Part shown: piece by piece, positions 7,740 through 16,588 of the stretch
Layout of the letters: every line of letters begins with the position of its first letter
How positions within the stretch are numbered: position 1 is the first letter of the stretch
Assembly: GCF_003260195.1 (NCBI RefSeq)
Contig: NZ_QEIH01000002.1
Location: 666,016-730,015, forward strand
Direction of reading: 5' to 3'
Source of the DNA: Lutibacter citreus
Lineage (GTDB): Bacteria > Bacteroidota > Bacteroidia > Flavobacteriales > Flavobacteriaceae
DNA length: 64,000 bases
Translations under genes and position numbers: made by a program
Notes under the pieces: generated by a model
The model's input: only the letters and a program-made list of their open reading frames with translations
What the model was told of the DNA's origin: nothing
The model's database searches: none

Positions 7740-9443
7740 ATGAAATCTCACAATCTTAAAATTTCAACTTTATTTATAGGTCTTGCTCTTACTACGTTTT
7801 TATTTATTAGCTGTTCGGATGATGACAATGATTTTGAAGTTGTAGGTACCGAAAATGTTACTAATAACTCTACAGATGAAACTGTATTTTATGAAATTGG
7901 AGAAACCCATGAAGCAGCAGATGATTATGTTTGGGACTCTTCTAGCACTGTTAAGATTACATTGAATGGAAGTTTAATAATTGTTGATGGAGATGGAGCA
8001 ACAGTTAATGGTTCAAAAGTTACAATTAACACAGCTGGAAATTATGAAATTACAGGAACTTTAAATGACGGACAAATAAAAGTAGATACAGGTGATGAAG
8101 AAACGGTGCGACTTATTTTAAATGGAATTGATGTAACAAATACTTCAAGCGCACCTTTATATATTTCAAATGCAGAAAAAACTATTATTATCCTGAAAGA
8201 AAATACTACCAATTATTTAACAGATACCAATAATTATGTTTTTGAGGAAGGTGAAGATGAACCAAATGCAACACTTTTTAGTGATGATAACTTAACGATT
8301 TATGGGGAAGGAACACTAATAATAAATGCCAATTATAACGATGGTATAGCAAGTAAAGATGGTTTGTTAATAGCAAGTGGATTTTTAAATGTTAGTGCCG
8401 TTGATGATGGTATTAGAGGTAAAGATTATATGGTTATAAAAGACGGTGATTTTACTGTTAATTCAGTTGGTGATGCTTTTAAATCTGATAATGGGTGGAT
8501 TCAAATTAAATCGGGAACATATAATATTAACGCTATAGGAGATGGTATTACAGCAGAATCTACTATAGTAATTAATTATGGCGATTTTACAATACAATCT
8601 GGAGGAGGAAGTAATAGTTATTTAAGTTCAGATGATTCTGCAAAAGGAATAAAATCTAATTTTGATATTTTAATTGAAGACGGTATTTTCAATATGAATT
8701 CTTCCGATGATAATATACATTCAACTTACGATATAACAATAAACACAGGTATATTTACTTTAGCTACAGGAGATGATGCTATTCATTCAGACGATACAAT
8801 TAATATTAATGGAGGAGAAATAAGTATAACGGATGCTGTTGAAGGAATTGAGAGCCCCAGAATTACAATAAATAATGGAGAAATTTATTTAACTACAAGT
8901 GATGATGCTATAAACGCAGCTGGAAATACTAATAATTACCTGTATCTTAATGGAGGTTATATAGTTATAAATGCTTCAGGTGACGGGTTAGATGCTAATG
9001 GTGATATAGTTATGACGGCTGGTACGGTAATTATAAATGGTCCAACAGCACAAAATAACAGTCCTGTAGATTATGACGGAACATTTAAATTAGATGGAGG
9101 GTTTTTAGTAGCATCAGGATATGCTTCTAATATGGATGAGGCTGGTAGTAGTTCTTCACATCAAAACTCGGTGCTTGTGAAATTATCATCAGCACAACTT
9201 GCAGGAAATTTATTTCATATTGAAAATAGTTCGGGTGAAAATATTATGACCTTTCAACCTCAAAAAAAATATAAATCTATAGTGTTTTCTTCTCCTGAAC
9301 TAAGTTCCGGAGCTTATAAAATATATTTAGGAGGAGGCCATACGGGAACTGAAACAAATGGAATTTATGAAAATGGAACATATTCACCAGGAACTTTATA
9401 TAAAAGCTTTACAATTTCAAACAAAGTAACTACTGTTAATTAG
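7740..9443 (+). CDS. Surface lipoprotein with Cthe_2159-like carbohydrate-binding beta-helix (DUF4353)
   Basis: 567 residues with a lipoprotein signal peptide and Cys25 followed by SDDDND. From about residue 65 the protein shows NGSLIIVDGDGATVNGSKVT, GNYEITGTLNDGQIKVD and LNGIDVTNTSSAPLYI. Regular rungs follow (DDGIRGKDYMVI, GDGITAESTIV, DDAIHSDDTI, GDGLDANGDIVM). This is the pattern of the Cthe_2159 / DUF4353 right-handed beta-helix, whose Clostridium member binds acidic polysaccharides and calcium. The many Asp residues suggest calcium binding at rung turns. It precedes the CotH-kinase lipoprotein, and each gene has its own operator. Confidence 0.85.
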   Translation: MKSHNLKISTLFIGLALTTFLFISCSDDDNDFEVVGTENVTNNSTDETVFYEIGETHEAADDYVWDSSSTVKITLNGSLIIVDGDGATVNGSKVTINTAGNYEITGTLNDGQIKVDTGDEETVRLILNGIDVTNTSSAPLYISNAEKTIIILKENTTNYLTDTNNYVFEEGEDEPNATLFSDDNLTIYGEGTLIINANYNDGIASKDGLLIASGFLNVSAVDDGIRGKDYMVIKDGDFTVNSVGDAFKSDNGWIQIKSGTYNINAIGDGITAESTIVINYGDFTIQSGGGSNSYLSSDDSAKGIKSNFDILIEDGIFNMNSSDDNIHSTYDITINTGIFTLATGDDAIHSDDTININGGEISITDAVEGIESPRITINNGEIYLTTSDDAINAAGNTNNYLYLNGGYIVINASGDGLDANGDIVMTAGTVIINGPTAQNNSPVDYDGTFKLDGGFLVASGYASNMDEAGSSSSHQNSVLVKLSSAQLAGNLFHIENSSGENIMTFQPQKKYKSIVFSSPELSSGAYKIYLGGGHTGTETNGIYENGTYSPGTLYKSFTISNKVTTVN

Positions 9444-9459
9444 TTTTGTTAATAAACTT

Positions 9460-9494
9460 AAAAGGCTACTTTAATTTTAGAGTAGCCTTTTTTA
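9460..9494 (+). terminator. Terminator after the Cthe_2159-like gene
   Basis: AAAGGCTACT (9461-9470) pairs with AGTAGCCTTT (9481-9490), followed by T's. Confidence 0.75.
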
Positions 9495-9533
9495 TTACAA
9501 AAAAATGGATTGTAATTTATTTAAAAAAGCTAT

Positions 9534-9599
9534 TTGGTAGATGAAATCTTCTAGTTGGTTGATTTATTTTTCAAATAAATTGTAAAACCAAGAAATTTG
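9534..9599 (+). promoter_or_regulatory. LytTR-type direct-repeat operator and -7 element, CotH gene
   Basis: Half-sites TTGGTAGAT (9534-9542) and TTGGTTGAT (9555-9563) are 21 bp apart. The -7 core TTTG is at 9596-9599, 33 bp beyond the last base of the downstream half-site. Confidence 0.85.
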
Positions 9600-9634
9600 C
9601 ATCAAAGAAATAATAGCACTAAAACACAAACAAT

Positions 9635-11107
9635 ATGAAAACAAAAATTTTACTAACAATAAGCATAATGTTTTTATCAACTTACTTTTTAATTAGTTGT
9701 AATGATGATGAAAATGAGGTATTTGCAGAAAATGAAACGGAAGTTGAAGAAAGCACAAATACAGAAGTTCAAATTACGGACCTTGATTTTGATCCAACAG
9801 ATTGGACAGATGAAACACATAGTAAAAATGTAGACCCAAATTTTAATGAAGTATTTAGTAATACAGAAGTGAAAAGATTTGATTTTGTTATTTCAGAAGA
9901 AAATTGGGAGGCAATGTTAAATGACATGACTGATTTATATGGAGCCTTTGGAGGTACAAGTTCTGGTCCTGGAGGAGCGTTTCCTGGTGGAGGAGCCCCT
10001 GGAGGAACAACTACAACTTCTACTGATGAAGATCCTATTTTTGTTCCAGGATCGGTAATATATAATGATAAGGAATGGTATAAAGTGGGTTTACGTTTTA
10101 AAGGTAATTCTAGTTTACAAAGTGCTTGGCAAGCAGGTATTTTAAAATTGGCATTTAAAATGGATTTTGATGAGTTTGAAGATGATTATCCACAAATAAA
10201 AAATCAAAGATTTTATGGTTTCAAAAAATTCAGTTTAAAAAATAATTATGATGACGATTCATTTTTAAGAGAAAAAGTAACTGCTGAAGTTTTTAAAAAT
10301 GCAGGATTGGCAGTATCAAACACTTCTTTCTATACACTTTATGTAGATCACGGGAATGGACCAGAATATTTTGGACTTTATACTTTAGTTGAAGAAGTTG
10401 ATGGAACTGTAATTGACACTCAATTTTCTAGCGATGATGGTAATTTATATAAGCCAGAAGATTATGGATCTAGTTTTGCAGAAGGTACTTTTAATGAAGA
10501 TGGTTTTGAAAAGAAAAATAATGAAGATGAAGCAGATTGGACAGATATTCAAAATTTATTTTCAGCCTTACACGACGATACAAGAACATCGGATGCATCA
10601 ACATGGAGAACCAATTTAGAAGCTGTTTTAGATGTAGATACTTTTTTAAATTATTTAGCCGTAAATACAGTTGTTCAAAACTGGGATACTTATGGTAGAA
10701 TGGAACACAATTATTACTTATATAATAACCCAGATAATAATTTACTTACTTGGATTCCTTGGGATAATAATGAGGCTTTACAAGAAGGGAAAATGGGTGG
10801 TTCTTTAGATCTTGATTTCTCTGACCTTTCTAGTGGTGACTGGCCTTTAATTGAATATTTATATGAAGATGAGGTTTATAAAGCTAAGTATGATAATTAT
10901 GTGCAAGCAACAATAAATGGTCCTTTTGAAACAAGTTATATACAAAACGTTTATGACACGTATTCTAATTTAATAGAACCTTATGCAACTTCAGAAATAT
11001 CAGGTTATACGTTTTTAAATGGAAGTAGTTCTTTTTATTCAGGAATATCAACATTAAAATCACACGCTTCTAGCAGAGCTAGTGCAGTGAATAACTATTT
11101 AGATTAG
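9635..11107 (+). CDS. CotH-kinase family surface lipoprotein
   Basis: 490 residues with a lipoprotein signal peptide and Cys22 followed by NDDENE. The CotH domain spans about 80-480. It shows FDFVISEENWEAML, VGLRFKGNSSL, KKFSLKNNYDDDSFLREKV, EYFGLYTLVEEVDG and, in the catalytic half, NTVVQNWDTYGRMEHNYYLY with IPWDNNEAL. CotH proteins are atypical kinases first known from spore coats; many bacterial members are extracellular. A Gly/Pro-rich insertion lies at about 107-130. With the VTC and Cthe_2159-like genes it forms a set often found together, perhaps for phosphorylating or binding a surface polymer (inference). A long hairpin separates it from the sensor kinase gene. Confidence 0.85.
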   Translation: MKTKILLTISIMFLSTYFLISCNDDENEVFAENETEVEESTNTEVQITDLDFDPTDWTDETHSKNVDPNFNEVFSNTEVKRFDFVISEENWEAMLNDMTDLYGAFGGTSSGPGGAFPGGGAPGGTTTTSTDEDPIFVPGSVIYNDKEWYKVGLRFKGNSSLQSAWQAGILKLAFKMDFDEFEDDYPQIKNQRFYGFKKFSLKNNYDDDSFLREKVTAEVFKNAGLAVSNTSFYTLYVDHGNGPEYFGLYTLVEEVDGTVIDTQFSSDDGNLYKPEDYGSSFAEGTFNEDGFEKKNNEDEADWTDIQNLFSALHDDTRTSDASTWRTNLEAVLDVDTFLNYLAVNTVVQNWDTYGRMEHNYYLYNNPDNNLLTWIPWDNNEALQEGKMGGSLDLDFSDLSSGDWPLIEYLYEDEVYKAKYDNYVQATINGPFETSYIQNVYDTYSNLIEPYATSEISGYTFLNGSSSFYSGISTLKSHASSRASAVNNYLD

Positions 11108-11116
11108 TTTAGTTTT

Positions 11117-11163
11117 AATATCTTTGTTTGTATTGCCTAATTAGAAGTACAAACAAAGATATT
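11117..11163 (+). terminator. Long hairpin between the CotH gene and the LytS-type kinase gene
   Basis: A perfect 16-bp inverted repeat, 11117-11132 with 11148-11163 (AATATCTTTGTTTGTA and its complement), with a 15-nt loop. It is followed by TTATTTAG rather than a clean T run, so it may act as a partial terminator or a 3'-end stabiliser and allow some read-through into the kinase gene. It also argues against the in-frame start at 11128, which lies inside the stem. Confidence 0.6.
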
Positions 11164-11202
11164 TATTTAGATTTAAGAGAATTAATAAGTACAACTAAAA
11201 AA

Positions 11203-12309
11203 ATGAAACTTATACAAAAAAACTACACTTTTAGTTCGTTTGAACCTTTTATAATTATTGCATTTTGGGCATTATTATTTGCGTCACCTTTATTATTTGG
11301 TAGGTATGAAAACCAAATAGAATGGGATCAAGTTTATGCGGTTTGGACAAATTATTTACCGCTACTTGCTTTGTTTTTAGTGAATAGGTTTGTACTATTA
11401 CCAAAGTTATTTTTTAAGAAGAAAAAATCGCTATATTTTATAATTACTTCAATTATAATTTTAGTAATTTCTGTAGCTATTTATAACACAGACAATAGAT
11501 TAAACGAACCTAATTTTCCGCCACAAAGAGGTGAACAAATAGAAGGGAATAGACCTCAAATGTTTCAGGATCGAAATTTTCCACCACCTAATCAAGGGCC
11601 AAATAAAGCTCCAAGACCAATACCTTTATATGCAAACTTCCTAATATTAGCAATTTTAGTAGTTGGTTTTGATACTGGCCTACAAATATCTATGCGATGG
11701 GCAAATTTAGAACAAGAAAAAGTAACTATTGAAAAGGAAAGTGTAGAAAACCAATTGGCTTTTTTAAGGAACCAAATTAGTCCACATTTTTTTATGAATA
11801 CGTTAAACAATATTCACGCATTAGTTGATATTGATACGGAAGAATCTAAAAAAGCGATTATTAAATTATCTAATTTAATGCGTCATTTATTGTATGATTC
11901 AGAAGAAAAAACAACTTCAATAAAAAAAGAAATTGAGTTTATTAATAGTTATATTGAATTAATGAAACTACGTTTTTCAAATAAAGTAAAAATTAATGTT
12001 GAAATTCCTTCAGAAATACCAGATAAATCAATTCCACCATTGCTATTTACTTCACTATTAGAAAATGCTTTTAAACACGGTATTAGTTATAATAAACCCT
12101 CATTTATAAATATTTTAATGAGTTTTACTGAAAATGAACTTCAGTTTTCGGTTGAAAATAGTAATCATCCTAAAAAAGATAGTGAAGATTCAGGTATTGG
12201 AGTAGAAAACACTAAAAAAAGATTAGCTTTATTATTTAAAGAGAATTTTAATTTAAATATTTCAGAAACAAAAGAGATTTATAAAGTAAATTTAAATATT
12301 CCGTTATGA
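11203..12309 (+). CDS. LytS/AlgZ-type sensor histidine kinase (His_kinase family)
   Basis: About 368 residues from the ATG at 11203. The reading frame extends upstream to 11128, but that start falls in a hairpin and adds no recognisable sequence. Membrane helices lie at the N-terminus (FIIIAFWALLFASPLLF, LPLLALFLVNRFVLL, FIITSIIILVISVAIY) and before the kinase (FLILAILVVGF), with a Pro-rich external loop (PPQRGEQ, PPPNQGPNKAPRP) between the last two. The kinase core has SPHFFMNTLNNIHALVD, with the phospho-acceptor His, and the N-box LLENAFKHGI. The stop overlaps the ATG of the regulator gene (ATGA). It is the likely sensor for the upstream island. Confidence 0.85.
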   Translation: MKLIQKNYTFSSFEPFIIIAFWALLFASPLLFGRYENQIEWDQVYAVWTNYLPLLALFLVNRFVLLPKLFFKKKKSLYFIITSIIILVISVAIYNTDNRLNEPNFPPQRGEQIEGNRPQMFQDRNFPPPNQGPNKAPRPIPLYANFLILAILVVGFDTGLQISMRWANLEQEKVTIEKESVENQLAFLRNQISPHFFMNTLNNIHALVDIDTEESKKAIIKLSNLMRHLLYDSEEKTTSIKKEIEFINSYIELMKLRFSNKVKINVEIPSEIPDKSIPPLLFTSLLENAFKHGISYNKPSFINILMSFTENELQFSVENSNHPKKDSEDSGIGVENTKKRLALLFKENFNLNISETKEIYKVNLNIPL

Positions 12310-13019
12310 TACAATGCATTGCAATAGATGATGAACCTTTAGCGTTAAGGCAAATTGGGAGTTACGTAGAAAAAACACCTTTTTTAGAGTTAAAAGAAAC
12401 TTTTGAAAGTCCGTTAGATGCAATAACCTATTTGCAAGAAAATAAGGTAGATTTAATGTTTGTAGATATTAATATGCCAGATTTAAATGGAATGGATTTT
12501 GTAAAATCGTTAAACAATCCACCAAAAATAATTTTTACTACGGCATATAGCGAGTATGCGCTTGAAGGTTTTAAAGTTGATGCGTTAGATTATTTATTAA
12601 AACCTATAGATTATTTGACGTTCTTAAAAGCTTCAAATAAAGCAAAAACTTGGTTTGATTTGCAAACCTCAAAACCAGAACAAATTAATAGCAATGAAGA
12701 TTTTTTATTTATAAAATCGGAGTATAAAATAGTACGTGCTAAATTAAACGAGATTAAATATATTGAAGGTATGCGAGAGTATGTGCGTATTCATTTAACC
12801 AATGAAAAACCAATTATGACCTTGTTAAGTATGAAAGCAATGGAAAAACAATTGGAAAATAAAGGTTTTATGCGTGTACACCGTTCTTATATTGTTAATT
12901 TAAACAAAGTAGGTACAATTGAACGAAACAGAATTGTTTTCGATAAAGTGTACATACCTGTTAGTGAGCAGTATAAAGATAAATTTCACCAATTTATTGA
13001 TAAGAATTTTTTAACGTAG
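12306..13019 (+). CDS. LytTR-family response regulator (probable regulator of the CotH/VTC/DUF1566 island)
   Basis: 237 residues. The receiver domain (1-120) has the acidic pocket DDE near residues 8-10, phospho-acceptor Asp54 in FVDINMPDLNG, and the conserved Lys of LLKPIDY. A LytTR DNA-binding domain follows (about 135-235) with IKYIEGMREYVRIHL, MRVHRSYIVNL and IPVSEQYKDKF. LytTR proteins bind pairs of 9-bp direct repeats about one extra helical turn apart, which matches the six repeats with a 21-bp period upstream of the island genes. It is translationally coupled to the kinase. Confidence 0.9.
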   Translation: MIQCIAIDDEPLALRQIGSYVEKTPFLELKETFESPLDAITYLQENKVDLMFVDINMPDLNGMDFVKSLNNPPKIIFTTAYSEYALEGFKVDALDYLLKPIDYLTFLKASNKAKTWFDLQTSKPEQINSNEDFLFIKSEYKIVRAKLNEIKYIEGMREYVRIHLTNEKPIMTLLSMKAMEKQLENKGFMRVHRSYIVNLNKVGTIERNRIVFDKVYIPVSEQYKDKFHQFIDKNFLT

Positions 13020-13117
13020 GGTTAAATATCTTTATCATTTAATCTGTACGGTTAGAAATACTTAAAATACTATACTATTGCTCAGAATGATTCTATTTAT
13101 GCCTTTATAAGCAAATG

Positions 13118-14341
13118 TTAAATTTCATCTCCTTCTTCAGTATATTCATCATATAAAAAATTATTATACGGAAAACGTGTAATGTGAATTTTCTTTATTT
13201 CTTCGAAAACTTTTTCTTTAAATTCTTCTAAATTTTCTTTATTTAATGCTGAAATAAATAAACAATTATTTTCATCAACTTTATTCATCCAAGTTTTTTC
13301 CCAGTCACTTAAAGTATAATGTATTTTGGTTCTTTCAGTAACTAAATCATCTTCATCTATTGTTTCGTTCTCATAAGCATCAATTTTATTGAAAACCATA
13401 ATAGTTGGTTTATCCGCACTTTGTATTTCTCCTAAAATTTTATTTACGGAAGCAATATGATCTTCAAAATTAGGATGAGATATATCTACAACATGTAACA
13501 ACAAATCCGCTTCACGAACTTCATCTAATGTAGATTTAAAACTTTCAACCAATTGTGTAGGTAATTTTCTAATAAATCCAACAGTATCGGTTAATAAAAA
13601 AGGAATGTTTTTTATTACAACTTTTCTAACAGTAGTATCTAGTGTAGCAAACAATTTATTTTCAGCAAAGACATTACTTTTACTAACTACATTCATTAAT
13701 GTAGATTTACCAACGTTTGTATAACCTACTAACGCAACACGAACCATTTTACCACGGTTTTTACGTTGCACGGCCATTTGCTTATCTATAATAGTTAACT
13801 TCTTTTTAAGCAGGGTAATTTTATCACGGATTATACGTCTATCAGTTTCAATTTCTGTTTCTCCTGGTCCACGCATACCAATTCCCCCTTTTTGGCGCTC
13901 AAGGTGAGTCCATAAACGAGTTAAACGCGGCAATAAATATTGGCACTGAGCCAATTCTACCTGTGTTCTGGCGTAACTTGTTTGTGCTCTACTAGCAAAA
14001 ATATCTAATATTAAATTTGTTCTATCTAATACTTTACAGTCTAAAACTTTTTCAATATTTCTTAATTGAGAAGAAGAAAGTTCATCATCAAAAATAGCAG
14101 TTTCAATATGGTGAGCTTCCATATATTCTCTTACGTCTTCTAACTTACCTGCCCCAATAAAAGTTTTAGGGTTTGGCATATCTAACTTTTGTGTAAAGCG
14201 TTTTACAGCTTTTCCTCCAGCAGTAGTAGTTAAAAATTCTAACTCATCTAAATATTCATTCGACATGCTCTCATCTTGATGTTGTGTTACAACACCAATT
14301 AAAACGGCTTTTTCAGATGTTACTTTTTTCTTATCTATCAT
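13118..14341 (-). CDS. hflX: GTPase HflX
   Basis: 407 residues, normal length for HflX. The N-terminal HflX domain includes TFIGAGKLEDVREYM and FDDELSSSQLRNIEK. The linker GGIGMRGPGETEIETDRR is diagnostic. The G domain has the P-loop VGYTNVGKST, the switch DTVGFIRKLPTQLVESF and NKID. HflX binds 50S subunits and splits stalled ribosomes after stress. It converges with the LytTR gene. A -7-like TAAATTTG lies at 14346-14353, only a few bases before the ATG, so the leader should be very short. Confidence 0.95.
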   Translation of the reverse strand: MIDKKKVTSEKAVLIGVVTQHQDESMSNEYLDELEFLTTTAGGKAVKRFTQKLDMPNPKTFIGAGKLEDVREYMEAHHIETAIFDDELSSSQLRNIEKVLDCKVLDRTNLILDIFASRAQTSYARTQVELAQCQYLLPRLTRLWTHLERQKGGIGMRGPGETEIETDRRIIRDKITLLKKKLTIIDKQMAVQRKNRGKMVRVALVGYTNVGKSTLMNVVSKSNVFAENKLFATLDTTVRKVVIKNIPFLLTDTVGFIRKLPTQLVESFKSTLDEVREADLLLHVVDISHPNFEDHIASVNKILGEIQSADKPTIMVFNKIDAYENETIDEDDLVTERTKIHYTLSDWEKTWMNKVDENNCLFISALNKENLEEFKEKVFEEIKKIHITRFPYNNFLYDEYTEEGDEI

Positions 14342-14390
14342 TTTACAAATTTACAAATTTGTTTAGTTGCAACCAGAAAATATTTTTTTT

Positions 14391-16424
14391 TTAATGTGGA
14401 AGTGTAAAATAGAATGTTGTGCCTTTTTTTTCCTCAGATTCTAACCAAATTTCACCTTTTAAAAGGGTGATTAATCCCTTACAAATACTAAGTCCTAGAC
14501 CATTTCCTTCTTTGAAATCATTTTCTCCAGCTTGTGAAAAACGATCAAAAATTAGATTAAATTTATCTTTAGGTATTCCGCAACCACTATCTTTAACATA
14601 AAATTCAAAATATTCTATTGAGCGATATTTTTTTAAACTAAAACCAACTTCAATTTTACCATTATCTGTAAATTTTATGGCGTTGTTTATTAAATTATTA
14701 AGAATTTGAGTAAATCTATTTTGATCAGTATTTATAAAATATGTTTTAGATAATTTTGGAGTGATTAAGTGAAGGTTAATTTCTTTATTAACTAATTGGA
14801 TATTAGTTTTCTTTTGAATTTCAATAATTTCTTTCAAAGAATCTTCAATATTAAATTTATTGTTATCAATTTTTAATTGATTTGATTCTATCTTAGAAAT
14901 ATCTATAATATCATTAATTATTGTTAAAAGTCTTTTTCCAGAGATACTTATAATATCAACAAAATGGTTTCTCTTTTCTTCTTTTAGTTGTGGGTTTTTT
15001 AGAAAACTAGAAAACCCTAAAATGGCATTCATTGGAGTTCTAATTTCGTGACTCATATTGGCTAAAAAAGCTGATTTTAGACGGTCACTTTCTTCGGCCT
15101 TCTCTTTTTCAATAAAAACTAAATCAAGACTTTTTTTATTTTCTTTTCTCTGTTTATTTAAAACATAAATTAAAATTAAGAAGAATACACTAAATAGTGA
15201 TAATATGTAAATTAGGTTGATATGATTTTTATTTTTAATTAAGTTAATCTCCTTATTTTTAGTGAGTTGTGCTATTTTTGTTTCTTGAGATTCAAGTTTG
15301 TATAAAACATCTAATTTAGCAAGTTGTTCCGTTCTTTTTTCATTATAAATACTGTCTGTAAATTTTTTAAATTTTTTATGGGCTTCATAAGCTTTTTTAT
15401 ATGCTCCCGTTTTTTCATAGGCAGTGCTTAAATATAAATGAGCATCAAGATCCATATCTGCAAATGATACATCTTTAACCGATTCAATACTTTTTTTTGC
15501 ATATTTAATAGCAAAATTAAAGTTATTTGTCTCTAAGTTTATGCGAGCCATATTTGAATAGATCATTGGTAAAAGCGCTTTGTAATTGATCTCCTTTGTA
15601 ATTTTTAATGACTCCTTTAAAAATTTTTGCGCTATTTTATAGTCTTCCTTAACAATATAGCATTCAGCAATATTGGAATAGTTAATTGCAATTGCTTGTG
15701 TATCATTTAGCTCTTTAGAAATTTTTATTGAACTATTGTAAAGATCTATTCCTTCATCAAGCTTTCCTAATTCTGAAATGGCATTTCCTAAATTTATATA
15801 CCCAGAAACTAAGCCTTCTTTATCATTAGTTTTTTTATAAATATTAAGTGATTTTAAATAGTATTCGTGAGCCTTTGCGTAATGATCTTGATCATAATAT
15901 AAGTTTCCAAAGCCATCGTAAACATTAGCCATCCCAGAACTATCTTTTAATTTAGAGTAGAGATTTAATGATTTTAAGTAATATTTGATAGAATTGTCAA
16001 TTGAATTTAAATAAGCGAAACTATAACCAATATAGTTATAGCAATGTGCTAGGCCATCTTGATCATTTATAGATTTATAAAGTTCAATTGCCTTTAAGTA
16101 ATATTCTAAAGATTCTTTATGTCGGGATTTGTCATCTAAATAATAGCCTATATTTAGTAATGAAAGAGCCTCAAATTTTTTATTTTTTATTTTCTGTGAT
16201 ATTTTTAAACCTTCATTGTAGTATATATATGAAGAATCTGGAAACGTATAATATAAATAGTCACCTTTATCAATAAGTAATTGAACTTGAATGGTGTCTT
16301 GCTTTACCTCCTTTAATAGTGATTGTAGGTTTTTGTTTTTTATTTGACCAAATATATTGCCAACAACTATTAGGATTATAAAAATAGAGAACAAACTTTG
16401 TTTAAGGTGTTTGCAATATGGCAT
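14391..16424 (-). CDS. TPR-containing sensor histidine kinase
   Basis: 677 residues. A signal peptide or N-terminal helix is followed by about eight tetratricopeptide repeats (about 70-350; for example ALSLLNIGYYLDDKSRHKES and AHCYNYIGYSF), predicted periplasmic. A transmembrane helix follows at about 395-420 (INLIYILSLFSVFFLILIYV), then a cytoplasmic HisKA domain with NMSHEIRTPMNAILGF and an HATPase domain with LNNLINNAIKFTDNGKIEV and GLGLSICKGL. There is no receiver domain and no adjacent regulator. This class is common in Flavobacteriia; the signal is unknown. Confidence 0.85.
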   Translation of the reverse strand: MPYCKHLKQSLFSIFIILIVVGNIFGQIKNKNLQSLLKEVKQDTIQVQLLIDKGDYLYYTFPDSSYIYYNEGLKISQKIKNKKFEALSLLNIGYYLDDKSRHKESLEYYLKAIELYKSINDQDGLAHCYNYIGYSFAYLNSIDNSIKYYLKSLNLYSKLKDSSGMANVYDGFGNLYYDQDHYAKAHEYYLKSLNIYKKTNDKEGLVSGYINLGNAISELGKLDEGIDLYNSSIKISKELNDTQAIAINYSNIAECYIVKEDYKIAQKFLKESLKITKEINYKALLPMIYSNMARINLETNNFNFAIKYAKKSIESVKDVSFADMDLDAHLYLSTAYEKTGAYKKAYEAHKKFKKFTDSIYNEKRTEQLAKLDVLYKLESQETKIAQLTKNKEINLIKNKNHINLIYILSLFSVFFLILIYVLNKQRKENKKSLDLVFIEKEKAEESDRLKSAFLANMSHEIRTPMNAILGFSSFLKNPQLKEEKRNHFVDIISISGKRLLTIINDIIDISKIESNQLKIDNNKFNIEDSLKEIIEIQKKTNIQLVNKEINLHLITPKLSKTYFINTDQNRFTQILNNLINNAIKFTDNGKIEVGFSLKKYRSIEYFEFYVKDSGCGIPKDKFNLIFDRFSQAGENDFKEGNGLGLSICKGLITLLKGEIWLESEEKKGTTFYFTLPH

Positions 16425-16588
16425 TTATTAGGTTTAGTGAGAACTATAAGTATTATTCTGTTGATACAAAAATAAGATTTCTATTTATTATTAAAAGTTT
16501 TTTTTTATTAAATTGCATTATACGAAACTTTAAACTGTACAAAAATAAAAAGCCTATTTTAGCTTCTGTAAAAATAATCAATTTCTAT

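Noticed and set aside
11128..11202. Extended start of the LytS-type kinase
   Set aside because: The first codons lie inside a 16-bp hairpin and encode non-conserved sequence; ATG 11203 gives a normal kinase N-terminus.
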